From Zygnema cylindricum (Eukaryota > Streptophyta > Zygnematophyceae > Zygnematales > Zygnemataceae): 64,000 bases of DNA. The position numbers and the translations under genes were made by a program. Below are positions 10,599 to 23,938 of the stretch, piece after piece. The notes under the pieces are model-generated. The model saw only the letters and a list, made by a program, of their open reading frames with translations. It had not been told where the DNA came from and did not search any database. The DNA is taken from NCBI GenBank assembly GCA_037447655.1, contig JBBHKE010000605.1, positions 26,069 through 90,068 on the forward strand, given 5' to 3'. The number at the start of each line of letters is the position of its first letter. Position 1 is the stretch's first letter.

Positions 10599-11998
10599 AT
10601 TCCCTCTCCCTCTCCCTCTCCCTCTCCCTTTTTCTCTCTGTTTCCTTACCAGTCTGTCTCCTTCCCAATTTGTCTCTACCTCCCTCTCTATCAATCCCCC
10701 TCGCTCTCCCTGTCTCCCTCCCACTCCCTTTCTCTTTCAATCTGCCCCTCCATCAGTCTACCTATCCCTCTCTCTCCCTCTCCTTTTCTCTCCCTCTCCC
10801 TCTCCCTATCCTTTCCTCTCACCCTCCCTCTCTTTTTCTTTCTAAATCTGCCTCTCCCTTTGTCTACTTATCCCTCTCCCTCTCCCTCACCCTCTCCCTC
10901 TCACTCTCCTTTTCTTTGCCAATTTGTCTCTCCCTCCCTCCCTCTCTTTATTTCCCTCTCTTCCCCTCTCACTCCCTTTCCCTCTCAATCTGCCCCTCTG
11001 TCTGTCTACCTATCCTTCTCCATTTCCTTCTCTATATGCCCATCCATCTGTCTGTCTATCCCACTACCTCTCCCTCTCCCTCTCCGTGCCAATCTATCTC
11101 TCCTCTCCCCTCTCCACTCTTTTCCCCTCTAAACATAACCCTCCATCTGTCTACCTATCCCTCTCTCTCTCCCTCTTCCTCTCCCTTCCCCTCTCCCTCT
11201 CCCTTCCCCTCTCCCTCTCCCTTTCCCTCTCCCTCTCTCTCTCCCTCTCCCCCTCCCTCTCCCTCTCCCTCTTTTTTTCCCTCTCAATCTGCCTCTCCCT
11301 CTGGCTGCCTATCCCTCTCTTTCTCCCTCACTCTACTCCTACCATTCTGTCGCTCCATCCCTCCCTCTCCCTCTCCTTCTCCCTCCCCTTTTCCCTCCCA
11401 CCCTCCCTCTTTTTTTCCCTCTCAATCTGCCTCTCCCTTAGTTTGCCTAACCCTCTCCCTCTCCGTCACCCTCTCCCTGCCGATATATCTATCTTTCGAT
11501 CACTCCCTCTCTTTCCCTCTCCTTCCCCTCCCACTCCCCTTCCCACTCAATCTGCCCCACTATGTGTATGTCTTTCCCTCACCCTCTCCCTCTCCCCCTC
11601 CCTCTCCTCTCCCTCTCCCTCTCCTCCTCCCTCTTCGCTCTCTCTCCCTCTCCTCTCCCTCTCCCTCTGCCTCTCGCTCTCTCTCTCCCTCGCCCTCTCC
11701 CTCTCCCTCTCCCTCTCTCTTTTTTCCTCTTAATTTGCCTCTCCCTCTCCCTTTCCGTGCCAATCTGTCTCTCGCTCTCTCTCTCCCTCTCCCTCTCCCT
11801 CTCCCCGTGCTACCTTTTCCTTCCCAATTACTCCCACCATCAATCATATTTTCTTTCTCCCTCCCCTCTCCCTCTCCAGCTCCCTCTCCCTCTCCCTCTC
11901 TTTTCCCCTCTCAATCTACCTCTTCATCTGGTTACCTCTTTCTCTCCTTCTCCTTCTCCTTCTCCCTCTCCCTTTCCCTCTCCCTCTCCCTCTTCCTA
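10599..11998. repeat. Polypyrimidine satellite with a higher-order unit
   Basis: About 1.4 kb of almost pure C/T on the plus strand, mostly (CTCCCT)n. It is not a simple microsatellite. A TCAATCTGCC...CTACCTATCCC segment recurs about nine times (near 10737, 10843, 10985, 11130, 11285, 11423, 11549, 11733, 11909), spaced about 105-185 bp. It alternates with a GCCAATTTGTCTCTCC segment (10919, 11089, 11345, 11476, 11758). The 482-residue Leu/Ser/Pro ORF across it is an effect of composition. Such a tract can form triplex (H-DNA), and its assembled length may be unreliable. Confidence 0.85.
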
Positions 11999-14228
11999 AA
12001 GATATAAAACCAAGTTGAAGGAAACAAGAAATTATAGAAAAAGAAGAAAAAACATGAAGATTGAAGCATGAACATGAAATAAAAAACTTAAAATACATGC
12101 AAAAAGAAATTACAACGAGTTTTGATTTACTTTTGTATTTATATATATATATATAAACCTTAATTACGTTTTGCAATGGCAAAAATCGAGCACTCTTGAT
12201 TTCTTTTTTTTTGCTTTTTGTCGACCAGCGATCAGCAAACTCCTTCTAGATCGCATGAAAACACGCGAGCGACTTTGAAAGAGTGTGAGAACGAAAGTGG
12301 GAGAGACGACGAGCGAGAGGGCGTGGGGCGCCTTTATGGACTTCTCTTTTGGGAAATGTCACTTGTTACCGGAGACCCCTTTTGGAAAAAAAATCCGTAC
12401 AACCAAACAAACAAACAAATTGTTTGCAAACAAACAAACATTTTTTTTCGTGTACCCCCCTTACTGCAATAATATTTTTGGAGACGTTTGACGCGTGCAA
12501 TATCTTTTTCCTATTTGTCAATCAACTATTACTTTAAATAAAATCACCTCGCGAGTCTATTTTATTAGAAGTTTGAGGACGAGCTTGAATGACGTGGAAG
12601 AGGTTTGAAATGGTAATAGCACCAAATCAGACTACTTTCAAAGCTTCAAGAGGACGCTAATTGTACTTTGGTTCTCACATATTTTTGTACAGCTTGAGAT
12701 TATTTTCGTTGCAAATCCCATTTTCTGTGAAAATGATAAAAAAAAAACGCTTACTTTTACACATGGGCACATCGCTTTAGTCTTCTACAAAGGTTGCACA
12801 TTAAAACGACGAGTGCAACAAAAGAATTGGATTAACGTGGACGAGAACAAAAAGAGGGAAGTTAGAGATTAAGGGTTTTCCAATTTTATTTGTGGAACCA
12901 AATTTTGGATTTGCGAAGAAAGAAAAGACATCCACAAAATAATTGTGTTTAAGGAACTTTGCCAAGGTTACCCGTGCGTATGGAAAGTTATCATTGTCTA
13001 GTTTTATCTTTTCCAACCTTCCCCATGTCCCCTCAAGGGAGACGATGGCCAGAACCCTTTCCCATCCTCTCGAATGCGTTCACGAGCGCATAACACCTCT
13101 AAATTGTCAAACCCACCAACGTCGTCTCTTTAAGCAACCATATTCAAAATCAAACCCTTCAACAAACACATTTCACTTATGGTACCCCCCTCACCACAAA
13201 CTGTGTAAAACCACCCCCCACCTACACTTTTACCTTCATATTGTCGTCCATATCATAAAGAGCGATCTGAAACTTTGTCTTTGACCCTTACCTCAATTTA
13301 ACGACCATAAGTTATCGGTTCAATCCCTCCCCCAATCCATCCATATTTGGTTCCCAAGCATATGCCAATTCACTCGCAAAGGTATTCTTACGTTCTCGAA
13401 CGGTACTATTACATTCCCTCAAATGTACCACCTGGAGTCCCTTCTTCTGCCTTTTCACTTTAGACAAATCCCTTTCGTCATTCTTATCCCATTGTAAACC
13501 ATCCTTTAAGTGCATTTGTATCAAGTGCCTTATTCCAATTGAAGAAAACTTAATGTTATAGGTGCTTGTTTGACAAGACACACCAATGCATACACTAAAA
13601 CCATTCCAATCATTTCTTAGTTGTAAAACGACTATCCCACACCCTACCTCATAAAAGTATGATTTTTTCCGTGACCTGAATGAATTGGAGTTAAACTACC
13701 TTGGTTACTATAAACTAATATTATTATGTTGTACTTCTAAAACTGATTCAAATTACAATTCAGTTTCAACTCGACATTTTGGCAAGGAACATCACAAATA
13801 AGGTAAGTTATCACCTTTTCCCTTTGTTGTCGCTTTCGATTTTGATTTCACCTCCTCGTGGGGTGCAACACATTAAAAACATGTTAGTGTTTCCTATGTG
13901 ATCGTTAACAACCTATATAAAAAAAACATACAGATGGAGAAATTTTCCTTTCGATGTCCCTTATGTAACCCCAAGCTCTAGATGATGCATCCACAACCCA
14001 CATGCGTCGTATTCTGCATCAAGGGTTGTGTGGCGAACTCTCTCGTACTACTTCTAAACTTATTCAATCCATGTAGTCAACAACAACAAAGGCAACTGTT
14101 GGAACACTTTAAGCTGTTCAACCCTAAACACCAAAAGAGTGCTTCCTTTAAATTTTTATGACCCTTTTAAACCATTCAATATTGAGGTAAAGACCTTTCC
14201 TAAATTGTTGGTCAAGTCACCTAGTCTC
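11999..14228. other. Intergenic, no gene recognised
   Basis: Left flank of Copia C. Candidate ORFs at 12943-13284 (+) and 13312-13581 (-) have non-random-looking amino acid content but match no family I know, and neither has good splice sites around it. A relic of TTACTTTTACACATGGGCACA near 12752 resembles the termini of DNA-element fragments seen at 39.5, 40.8 and 55.1 kb. C begins at 14229, preceded by GTCTC. Confidence 0.5.
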
Positions 14229-15098
14229 TGTTGATTTTGGAAAGCTTTCAGTCTCAATAAATTAGTGTGACAGCAAAAAGATAGTAATCAATAGTGTAAG
14301 GTTTACAAGGACACACGTCGTCACTTGAGTACAGTACAAGTGTTTTGGAATGGCACCAACACCCACATATGTTATACATTGAAGCGCGAAAACACAACTG
14401 CGACGCAGACAGGACAAGACAACTGCGGTTATTTTTGGATATGATCCGTACGAACAAAGCAGCTGCGGTTATCTTGGATATGATCCGGTACGGAACAACG
14501 CAGCCACGGATAATATGAATGTGATTCGTTATGGGACAACGCAGGTGCGATTGATAATAATCAAGTCAACAGACGAGATTAATAAGAGGATCACAAATGA
14601 ATTAGCCGACAAGTCTTTGTACAATAACTTAGTATAGATTCTGAGTAATACTGATTATACGGTGATAGATTAGTTTAGCGGGAGTGGGAATACTTAGTTC
14701 TTAGTGGCGGGTTGGTTTTTTTGACGTACATCTCAGGTACACTTGTGTCGGCAGTACAACACTGAGAGGATAGTCACTGCGAGTATAAGACTTCGGACGT
14801 AGAGCAATTTATGTATCCAGACTTCCAAGTAGTAAAACTACGGATAATTTTGGGGAAACTTCTGAATATTCTATCTTGAGTGTTGTCGGGTGAATTGTGC
14901 CAAAACTTTGGGAGTAGTTAGTGTTTATATTGCTCTATATTGTGATTGAGTTTTGTGAAGTTTTGATGTTTCTATACTATTTGGAGAACACTTGGAAACA
15001 ACTGTTTGGTAGGATTCTGATAGCTTCTGAGAGTGTATCATGTCAACTTCTACTACTATTGTTGCATCTCCACCTACACCAGTGGTTGTAGAATTACA
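14229..15098 (+). repeat. 5' LTR of Copia C
   Basis: An 870-bp LTR that starts TGTTGATTTTGGAAAGC and ends GTAGAATTACA. At about 14395-14560 it contains three or four copies of a unit of about 45 bp with GCAGCTGCGGTTAT and GATATGATCCGTACGG. The gag ATG (15040) lies 59 bp inside the LTR end. The primer-binding site begins at 15099 (GGTTATGGGCC, then diverging as TGTC). Confidence 0.85.
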
Positions 15099-18000
15099 GG
15101 TTATGGGCCTGTCATCAATAATTCCTATATTTTCTGGGGAGAAATATGTCTACTGGGCGGATATGGTGGAGACTGACTTTGAGAATATTAATCTGTTGGA
15201 TATATTGGATGGTTCACTGGATGAACTGGATCCGTCTTGGTCTAAAAAGAATACGTAGGCTCCTTCTATTTTAAAATTGTGTATATCAAAGTACTTAGAT
15301 ATGTCTCGCATAAAAATAAACAACGTTGCTAATGAGAGGTCTCCCTCGTAGTATGAAAAGAGCGCTTGATATGCTCAAACAAAAAGAAAGGACTAGCTGG
15401 ACTTTACAGTTATCAATTAATAATTTACTATAGGAGGAAGCAACAACTAAAATTTTCAGTTCTGAGTAATTGGAAGCTTTCAATATAGACTTTGAGAGAA
15501 AGGGAAAATTTAATTAGCAAAGAAATCACGCTAGGTCACATAATCAGTTTAAACAGTTTAATCAAGGTAGAAATAGACAGTCCTACAATGCTTGTTTTTA
15601 TACCAGTGAGAGGGGTAATGGATATAAGTTCTATCCTAAGCTAAAAAAAGCTAACGAAATAGGTTTATACAGGTGGGGATGGCAACAAGGCAAGTTTTAC
15701 AATGGCTTCACGGCCCATGCACCTCATAGAAATGCACTGTTTTCGCCATCCACGTCGCACCTGAACGAGACTCTAAACCACTCTAAGGATGACAAAGCGG
15801 ATTTATTTGCCATGGCGGCAGCAATGGAGGGCCCAAAGGACCCCGGATGTATAATGGATACAGGAGCATCAGCCCACATATGCTGGAACAAGAGAATCTT
15901 CATAAATTTGAAATAAACACCGGAAAAGAATATTTACTATGCATGTGGCATAGGTGTATAGAAAAACGTGCTATTGGTGATGTATACTTGCTAATTGATG
16001 TAGAGGGGAAAGAAACTGAAAGGACTCTTCACAATGTCTTCTTTGTCCCTGATTTTAAGAATAATATTTTTTCTACGTCTTTAGTAGAGAGTAAAGGCTT
16101 TGAGATCAATTTGAAAAATAGTCGGCAGGTTGTTAGCAAGAATGGCAAAGTTGCAGTCACAGGTAATAGAGAAAATAGCAAGATGTACCGTATAGATATG
16201 GCTAATACCAAAGAGAATGATGTTCTGTACTCTGGTGTTGTGCACTCAGATGAGTTGTAACGTAAAAGATTAGGCCATGTAAATTTTGATAGTTTGAGAA
16301 GAATGGTCTTTGCTTCAAAAATAGATGGTGTCTCAGTAATAGATCAGCCGGTTAAAACGTGTGATGGTTATGCTTTAGGAAAAACACACAGACTGCCATT
16401 CCCTACGGAGTCGAAACATCGGTCAACTAGACTTTTACAACAAATTCATTTCGATGTTTTTGGTCTTGCAAAGGTTCCATCTGTATGGGGGATGAAATAT
16501 ATGGCCACCTTCTTAGATGATTTTTCTAGGTTTACAAAGGTTTACTTCATGAAAAAAAAGAGCGAAGTGTTCGTTCATTTCAAACACTATAAAGCCTGGG
16601 TGAAGAAACCGCATAACTTGCCAATTTTAGCACTAAGATTGAACAACGGTGGGGAATATATATCGAAAGAATTTGAGACCTTATTACTCTAGGAGGGTAT
16701 AAGTCATTTGTTGACTGTTCCATTTTCACCATAACAAAATGGAGTTTCAGAGATATTAAATAGAACACTCACGGAGAGCTCTAAGTCGATGCTAGCAGAT
16801 AAAAATGTCGATCCAAAATTCTGGGTTGAGGCTCTAGATTATGAAGTTTATATTAAGAATAGAATAGGGTCTAGACTAGTAGAGACTACGCCTTATGAAT
16901 TTTGGACTTGCACGAAACCTTAAGTTAGTCATTTTAAAGTTTTTGGTAGTAAATGCTTCATTTTAGATACATCACAAGATAGATGGAAAATGGAACCTAA
17001 AGGATTACTAGATATTTTGCTAGGATATGATGACCACTCCAAAAATTATAAGGTCTTTTTCTTTGATAAACAAAAAATTGTCGTAGCTCAAAATATTATT
17101 GTGAAGGATGAGCTTGATTTGATAAATTTATTCACTTTCACCAATACACAAAAAAAAAGGTGCAAGAATATATCATTTTAGACTACAATCAGCCTATTGT
17201 CACGCAAGTACAAAATACTATGGTTTCTAAGCAGTCTTTTGAGGTTGATCCAGCCTCTTGAACAATTCAGTTCCAGCCTGAACAACATTGATCAATACCT
17301 ACGGATCAACACCAGCGACGGAAACGGAATGCGAGAGATCCGACGATCTCAGCCTCAGAATTTCCAAGGGGGAAGAAATTTAGTAGCCGCCTCCAAGCAA
17401 GCTCTCACTTTGCCTACTTGGTAGCCTCAAGGGAGCCTCTGACCATCCAGGAGGCCTTCTCATTGACGGAGCGAAATCACTAGATCGAAGCAGCAAACGA
17501 TGAAATGAAGTCGATCATGGAGGATTAGACATGGGAGCTTGTAGATCTTCCTCTGAACCGAAAGGCGATTAGCACCAAATGGGCATTAAAGGGGAAGTTA
17601 AATCTTAATAACACCATTGAACATTATAAGGCTAGGCTTGTGGCATAGGGGTATAATCAAAAAGAATGAATTGATTTGAAGAAACATTTTCTTGGGCTGT
17701 AAGATTTCCGATAGTTAGGATTTTGATATCCCTAGCTGCTATAAAAGATATGGAAATACATCAAATGGATGTAAAAACGGCCTTCTTGCATGGAGAGCTA
17801 GAAAAGACCATTTACATGCAGCAGCCTGAAATGTATGCAGATCTAGGAAAAAACACTTAGTATGCAAATTGTTCAAATCTATGTTTGGTGTAAAACATGC
17901 CCTTAAGCAATGGAATCTGAAGCTTGACGAATTCTTAACGAGCCTAGGATTTCAAAGGATAAACTCTGATCATTCTGTTAACGTTCTAAAGGGTGAGGAT

Positions 18001-19019
18001 GGGATAGTGTATATAGCCATGTATATAGATGATCTACTATTAATTAGCAAATCAATGGCTGAAATTAACAAATTCAAACCTACCTTAAATTCACGATTCG
18101 AGATTAAAGACCTCGGTAAGGCAAACTATATTTTGGGTATTCAAGTAGAAAGGGATAGAAATAAAAGATTAATAAAATTGACTCATAAAAGGCTATTAGA
18201 AATATGTTAGAAGAATATGGAATGCGGGGACAAAAAGGTGTGTAACTCCAATGAAGTTTCGGCAGAAGTTAGAGGGATTAGAGACAAAACCGCGTGTTAT
18301 TGTTAGTGAGTATTTAGAGTCAAGGAAAGATGATCCTATGACACTAATACCTTACACAAAAAATAGTCAGAAATTTAATATTTTTCATGAACTTTACTCA
18401 ACCTAATATTGTTGTAGTAGTTGGGGTACAAAGCGGAGTACAAAGCAGAAGTCTAGAAAATCCGAGGAAATCTGATCAAGATGCAGCAAGGAGAGTCTTA
18501 AGATATTTGGCACGAACTAAAGACCTCAAACCAACACTAGGCGGAGGACAAGTGAAGTTGCAAACATGGAGTGATGCAAGCTATGGCGGCATGCCAAGTC
18601 GAAAATCCACCACAAGATTCGTTCTGTAAATTGGGAACGGGACTTGTTGCAAGAGCATCAAACTTCAAAAATTCACGGCACAATCGACAATAGAGTCAGA
18701 ATACATGGCAGCAAGCTCAGCCCTCAAAGAACTCTTATGGGTAAAATCCATGTTGCAAGAATTGGGATACATGCAAGTTGGTCCACAAATGATCTGGTGT
18801 GACAACTAGGCTGCCATTGCCATGACCTCTAACCAGAGTCAGCATTTCAAGAGTAAGCACCTAGATGTAAGATTACACTTTGTAAGAGAAAAACCGTTTT
18901 CTCGGGTAATTAAAATGTGATATCTGCCACATGCAAAAATGATTGCTGATATACTCACTAAAACTCTCCTTGCTCCTAAGCTGAAGTATTGTAGGGATGC
19001 ATTAGGACCATGTGACTAA
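15040..19019 (+). pseudogene. Decayed gag-pol of Copia C
   Basis: Domains in order are: the Gag start at 15040, running through the LTR/PBS junction as ...QVMGLSSIIPIFSG with a TAG at 15256; a ruined zinc knuckle near 15590 (CFYTSERGNGYKFYP keeps one Cys); protease DTGASAHIC near 15855; GAG-pre-integrase; integrase core (16294-16950), where the second catalytic Asp has become Asn (LRLNNGGEY, family SDNGGEY); reverse transcriptase with YIDD near 18025; and RNase H ending CRDALGPCD at 19019. At least six in-frame stops or shifts occur. The protein cannot be made, but the order is that of Ty1/Copia. Confidence 0.88.
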
Positions 19020-19917
19020 CTAGGTTGCTACATTGTTATATTGCCATGCTGCGCTGGTGCAACATCGTGATACAGTGGGACAAGCTTACTAACTAATTTG
19101 CTGTGCTGTTATGCTGCCATGCTGCGCTAGTTCAACTTCGCAGCTATGCAACTCGGAGACCTCCATAGGTCCTCAAAATAGACAGCTTGCAAGACGCCTC
19201 TAGGATTACCCTTACCCCTTTGTGTTTCAGCGTGAATAGCTACCACCCTGGTAGACAAAAACTCTGACCACCTCCACCCCTGTGAAGGGAAGACTCCTTT
19301 GAGTTGATAGCTAAAAGAATCTCTTAATTTGCTCCCCTGGGAAGTTAGTTATGGAGAGTCAAATTTGGCCTTTTTTTACAGAATCTCTCTGGGAAAGAGG
19401 GTCCTACCTAACAAATTTTTCTAAGTCATATCTCTCTCTAAAACTCTATCTATTGATGTACGGCACCAATCATATTGCACTTTCGTACACAAAACTACAG
19501 CTGCCGGTGTACTTTACGTACGGATATTGTACGACATGGCCTAAATGTCATCACATGTTATATCCGTATTTGCTTCCTTAATCCCCAGAGATGACGCGAT
19601 CCAATGTCATTCTACCACGTGTCATCCGATGTGGTGATGACCAAAAACCGCCGAAATCCTCTTCCGCGATCTCGCCATTCATTTTGGCCGTCCAATTAAA
19701 TGTAGATTTAATCGTAGTCGTAATAAATACATGCGCGGTATTCGTTTCGCTATTGAAACAAATGGGCGATACTTGTTTCTTGTCCGTACCCTAATCCGTA
19801 CTTTTACATAACCAAACCTATGTATCCAGTAAATAGTTTCCGTTAAATGAATTTGTCATCGTAGAAATGTTTATTTAATTATCAAACACTATATAATCTA
19901 ACACTAGTAATATACTA

Positions 19918-19990
19918 AATGGATAGAGCTACCGGCTAACGGCGGCTTTAACGGCTGTTAGATACCAGGAACAAATGCTACGTCCGACAG
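19918..19990 (+). other. tRNA-like module inside the B 3' LTR (antisense to B)
   Basis: The plus strand, antisense to this LTR, reads ATGGATAGAGCTACCGGCTAACGG followed about 25 bases later by ACCAGGAACAAATGCT. That is the A-box-like and degraded B-box-like pair seen in the E LTR. The B LTR at 32.83-32.90 kb has the same copy. It is decayed and cannot form a tRNA fold. Confidence 0.35.
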
Positions 19991-20233
19991 CTCAACTTTT
20001 AGTAAATCAACTAATTTACTACCGTAAATGAATTAATCTACTACCCGTAAATCTCAGGATAGCATAGGCAGCAATGGCTCTAGCTTCCTCTCCGACTTTC
20101 AGTGACTGCAACAAGTGTGGGAGTTGAAGAGAGAAGTTAGAGGCAGACTGCCTTGGCTTCTTTTCTGCATTTTAGTTTAGACCTAGAAAATACTAAAAGA
20201 ACCATCAATTTCTACACTCCCCTTATTTTCTAG

Positions 20234-23200
20234 TCACTTTTCAATTTCATACCACACTTCTCCCTGCAGAAAATTAGCTTAGGGAAGGCACAGGTTTGGT
20301 CATCATATTTGCTACCATCTCGCTATCTGGTTGGTACTCTAAACTGATTATTTTGTTTTATACTTTCTCTCTAACAAATCTAAGTCTAATGTCCATGTGT
20401 TTGGCTTAAAATGGTGTTTAGGATTGGCAGAAATAGCGATTGCTGCCTAATTATCAAAGAAAATTTTCTGCACACCACTTTTAAGGTAACCTAGCTCACC
20501 AAGCAAAGACTTGACCCACATCAATTCTTTTACAGCAGAGCAAGAGGCCATATACTCAGCCTCCATGGTGGACTGAGCAATAACCTTTTGTTGTTTGCTA
20601 CTCCAACAACAAGCCCCATCACCCACATATAATACATATTTAGAAGTACATCTCCTCATTAGAGAATCACCATAACTGGCATGACTCCAAATAGTGATGT
20701 TAGTATTCTCCCCACCCAAGTGCAACCATAGATCCCTAGTTCCTATCAAATATCTAAGAACTCTCTTAGCTGCCTCCCTATCCCTCTTAGTGGGAGCATT
20801 TAGACTTCTAATCAGTACTCCTATAGCTGCAGCTAAATCCGGCAGGGTACAATTCATAAAATAGATTAGGCTTCCCACTACTTGCCTGTAAGGAATAGTC
20901 TGCATGAACTTCTGTTCTTCAGTACTTAATTCCTCGTTTAAGACTACGACTCATTTTTCCTCACTCCCCTCATTTCCCTTCTTTAACTCCATTGGAATTG
21001 TACAACTATTAGTTTTATCCATGTGAAATTTTCCGACATGTTCCCAATTGCTTCATTTTGAGTCAGTCATATAAATCATCCTTTCTCGGTCTCTTTCTAC
21101 TTCAATTCCCAAAATATATTTTGCCTCCGCCTTATCATTCATTTTAAATCTCCTCTTAAGATCGGTTTTAAGTTTATTAAGTTTTTCCATTGATTTACTT
21201 CAAACAAGCAAATCATCAACATAAATTGCAATAGATAACACCTTCCTCATTTTCAAAAACATAGATTGAGTGATCTGAGCTGATCCGGAAATATCCTAGA
21301 CCGGTAAGAAACTCATCAAGCTTCTTATTCCATTGTCATGCCGCTTGTTTTAAACCATAAAGGGATTTGATCAGCCGACATACCTTACTCTCCACTCCTT
21401 CCTCCACGAATCTTTCGGGTTGTCGCCTAAAGATCTCCTCTTCCAATTCGCCATGCAAAAAGGCTGTCTTGATGTCCATCTGGTGCACCTCCTTGTCTTC
21501 TGCTGCTGCCAGACTGAAAAGTATCTGACGGAGGGAAATCTAACGACCGGGGCAAAGGTTTTGTCGTAGTCGATTCCTTCTTTCTGTGTAAATCCTTTTG
21601 CCACTAATTGGGTTTTGTAACGCTCAATGGTATTATCCGGGTTCAGTTTTAATTTGAAAACCCACTTACAACGGATTGGTTTTCAGTTAGGTGGACAATC
21701 TACCAGCTCCCAAGAATCGGCTGCCATAATTGAGGCCATCTCCTCATTGATGGTTGTCTTCCACCGGTTCCTTTCTTGACAAGTCATCGCCTCTCCATAA
21801 GTCTGAGGTTCCTCTTGATGAGATAGTTTTGTTACCTTGTTATTAACCTGTTTTTCTTGCAATCTTTTGCTACTTCTCCTTCCCCCCTCAAAATCTGTGG
21901 CCGGAATAGATGGTTCTTGAGGGTTCTTTCGAACACTCTCGGCTTCTCCCCTGTCCCTTGATTCCGAATCAATTTCCACCACGTCTTCCGCTTCCAGTAG
22001 AGTTGTCACTGGAGTTTGTGCAGCCGAGTCCTTTTCGGTCTGATTTGTATCTACAAGAATGTCATATTCTATAAAACCTGGAAAGTTAGGAAGCTCAAAG
22101 TCATCGGAATTTTCTGACGCAAATCTGATTTTTATTGACTTAGTATACTTGAAGAGATCCACAGACTTTCGTTCATCCATAACTACTAGATGTTATACTA
22201 AGATTATATCTTCCCTTTTTAGATCATAAACTTTGTATCCTTTAACATCCTCATCATATCCTAACAAGTATCCCGGTTTTCTCTTAGGATCTAGCTTCCA
22301 ATTAGACCAATCTGTATCTAGACTGAATACTTGACTCCCGAAAACCTTTAAGTGAGATATGTCTGGTTTCTGGCCACTCCATCTCTCATAAGGTGTTTGA
22401 CCTTTTATAGCTGAAGTAAAAACTCTATTTTTGAGGTAATTAGCACAGTTCATTGCTTCTGCCCAAAACCTTTTTCCTATCTTCTTATCCGACAACATAC
22501 TTCTAGCACTATCACTTAGTGTCCTATTTAATCTTTCAGCTACCCCACTCTGTTCCGGGTTTTCTGGAACTGTCTTTTGGTGTTGCACTCCATCTTCCCC
22601 CAGAAAATCCTCAAACTTGATAGAAGTATATTCTCCACCATTGTCACTCCTTACTCTCTTGATTGGAGTTTCATGGAGTTTTTCCCTCCATGCTTTATAT
22701 TGTCTAAAACAATCTTGAGCTTCTTACTTGTTTTTCAAAAAATACACCTTGGAATACCGAGACCAATCATTAGTGATAGTCATCATAAATCTCTTCCCCC
22801 CGGGTGAGGGCACTTTGGTCGGTCCCCAAATATCATTGTGTACTAAATCTAGAATTTTTTCTCCTTTATAGGTGGCTGTTTGGGAAAGGGTAATCTGTGT
22901 GCTTTACCTTAAGCACATCCACTACAATCACTTAGATTCTCACTCTCACCGAACTTAATCCCTTCCACCACTCCCATCTTTTTCATCTCTCTTAACTTAT
23001 CTAGATTCACATGCCCAAGCCTCTTATGCCACATCATTAAATCATGAACACGAGAATTATTAAATTTCTTCTTTTCATTGCTTAAAATCAGCCTAAACAT
23101 CCCTTGGCTACCTTTTTCAGCAGTGAAATAGACTTCCTCAAAACTAGCAATAAAGACTCCTTTCCTAGTACTAGTATCAAAACCCTTATCATCTAATACA

Positions 23201-23933
23201 TACGTAGAGATGAGGTTTTTGTTCAGCTCCGGAATAAACAATACATCAGAGAATGTAACTATGGATGTCTTTCGTTCTATTTACACTTTCAGATCTACCG
23301 ATCTTACAAGATTAGTAGTGACTATCTTTCCATCCCCGTACTCTATCTCTAAGGTGGGAATCTTTCTTATCTTAATCCACAAGTGTTTATCCTTACACAT
23401 GTGCATGGAGGCACCTGAATCTACAATCCAACTTGCTTCACCTTTCAATCCACCGAAAGCACATTTCTGCTTTCATGGAATTTCTACCTCGTTTGTCGCT
23501 TCCAACTCCTCATCCAATAAGAGCTTATCGTCCTCATCTCCGGATTCCACCTCATGTACTGGTGTCACAAGGGCCTTTTTCTTTCCTCTTGGGGTTCCCC
23601 CGGTCTGCCTAACCTTTAACCGAAGCTCGGTTAGCTTAGTGCACTCCGCCATATAGTGCCCTGGTTTCTTACAGAAATGACATAAACCATTGAGAGCCCT
23701 TGGCCGGAACTCGTTGGTCTGATTTTTTTGCTCCCCCCCTCTGTAATTTCGGACCAGTCTTCGGGAATTCTTGTTCCTCCAATCAGTCCCAGCAACCAAG
23801 GCTTGCCCACTCTTTCCTCCCCTTCAGATCTCAATCGTATTTTCGCGAACGAGAATCATTCCTACCACAGAGTTCCATATCCACCTTGAGTCCGGCAAGT
23901 CCTACACACGGTTGACTATGTTCTCAGATTCAT
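20234..23933 (-). pseudogene. Copia B pol and end of gag
   Basis: Read from 23933 down: the end of Gag with an intact CCHC knuckle (CHFCKKPGHYMAEC, ORF 23799-23473); protease region; GAG-pre-integrase (MMWHKRLGHVNLDKL); integrase (22588-22193, with the AERLNRTL Glu box); a linker with the C-terminal integrase region (22180-21683); RT; and RNase H (20905-20447) ending at a TAG at 20234-20236. Stops and frameshifts fall between all these pieces (for example GTGTAG near 23904 and ATCTGA before the knuckle). It is the closest relative of A in the window. Confidence 0.88.
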
Positions 23934-23938
23934 CGGGT

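Noticed and set aside
10559-12007. 482-codon ORF of Leu/Ser/Pro
   Set aside because: An effect of a pure C/T tract; several frames are open at once and no homology or splice context exists.
12943-13581. Possible transposase or gene fragments on both strands
   Set aside because: I could not place any motif or splice pattern; left as unannotated intergenic sequence.
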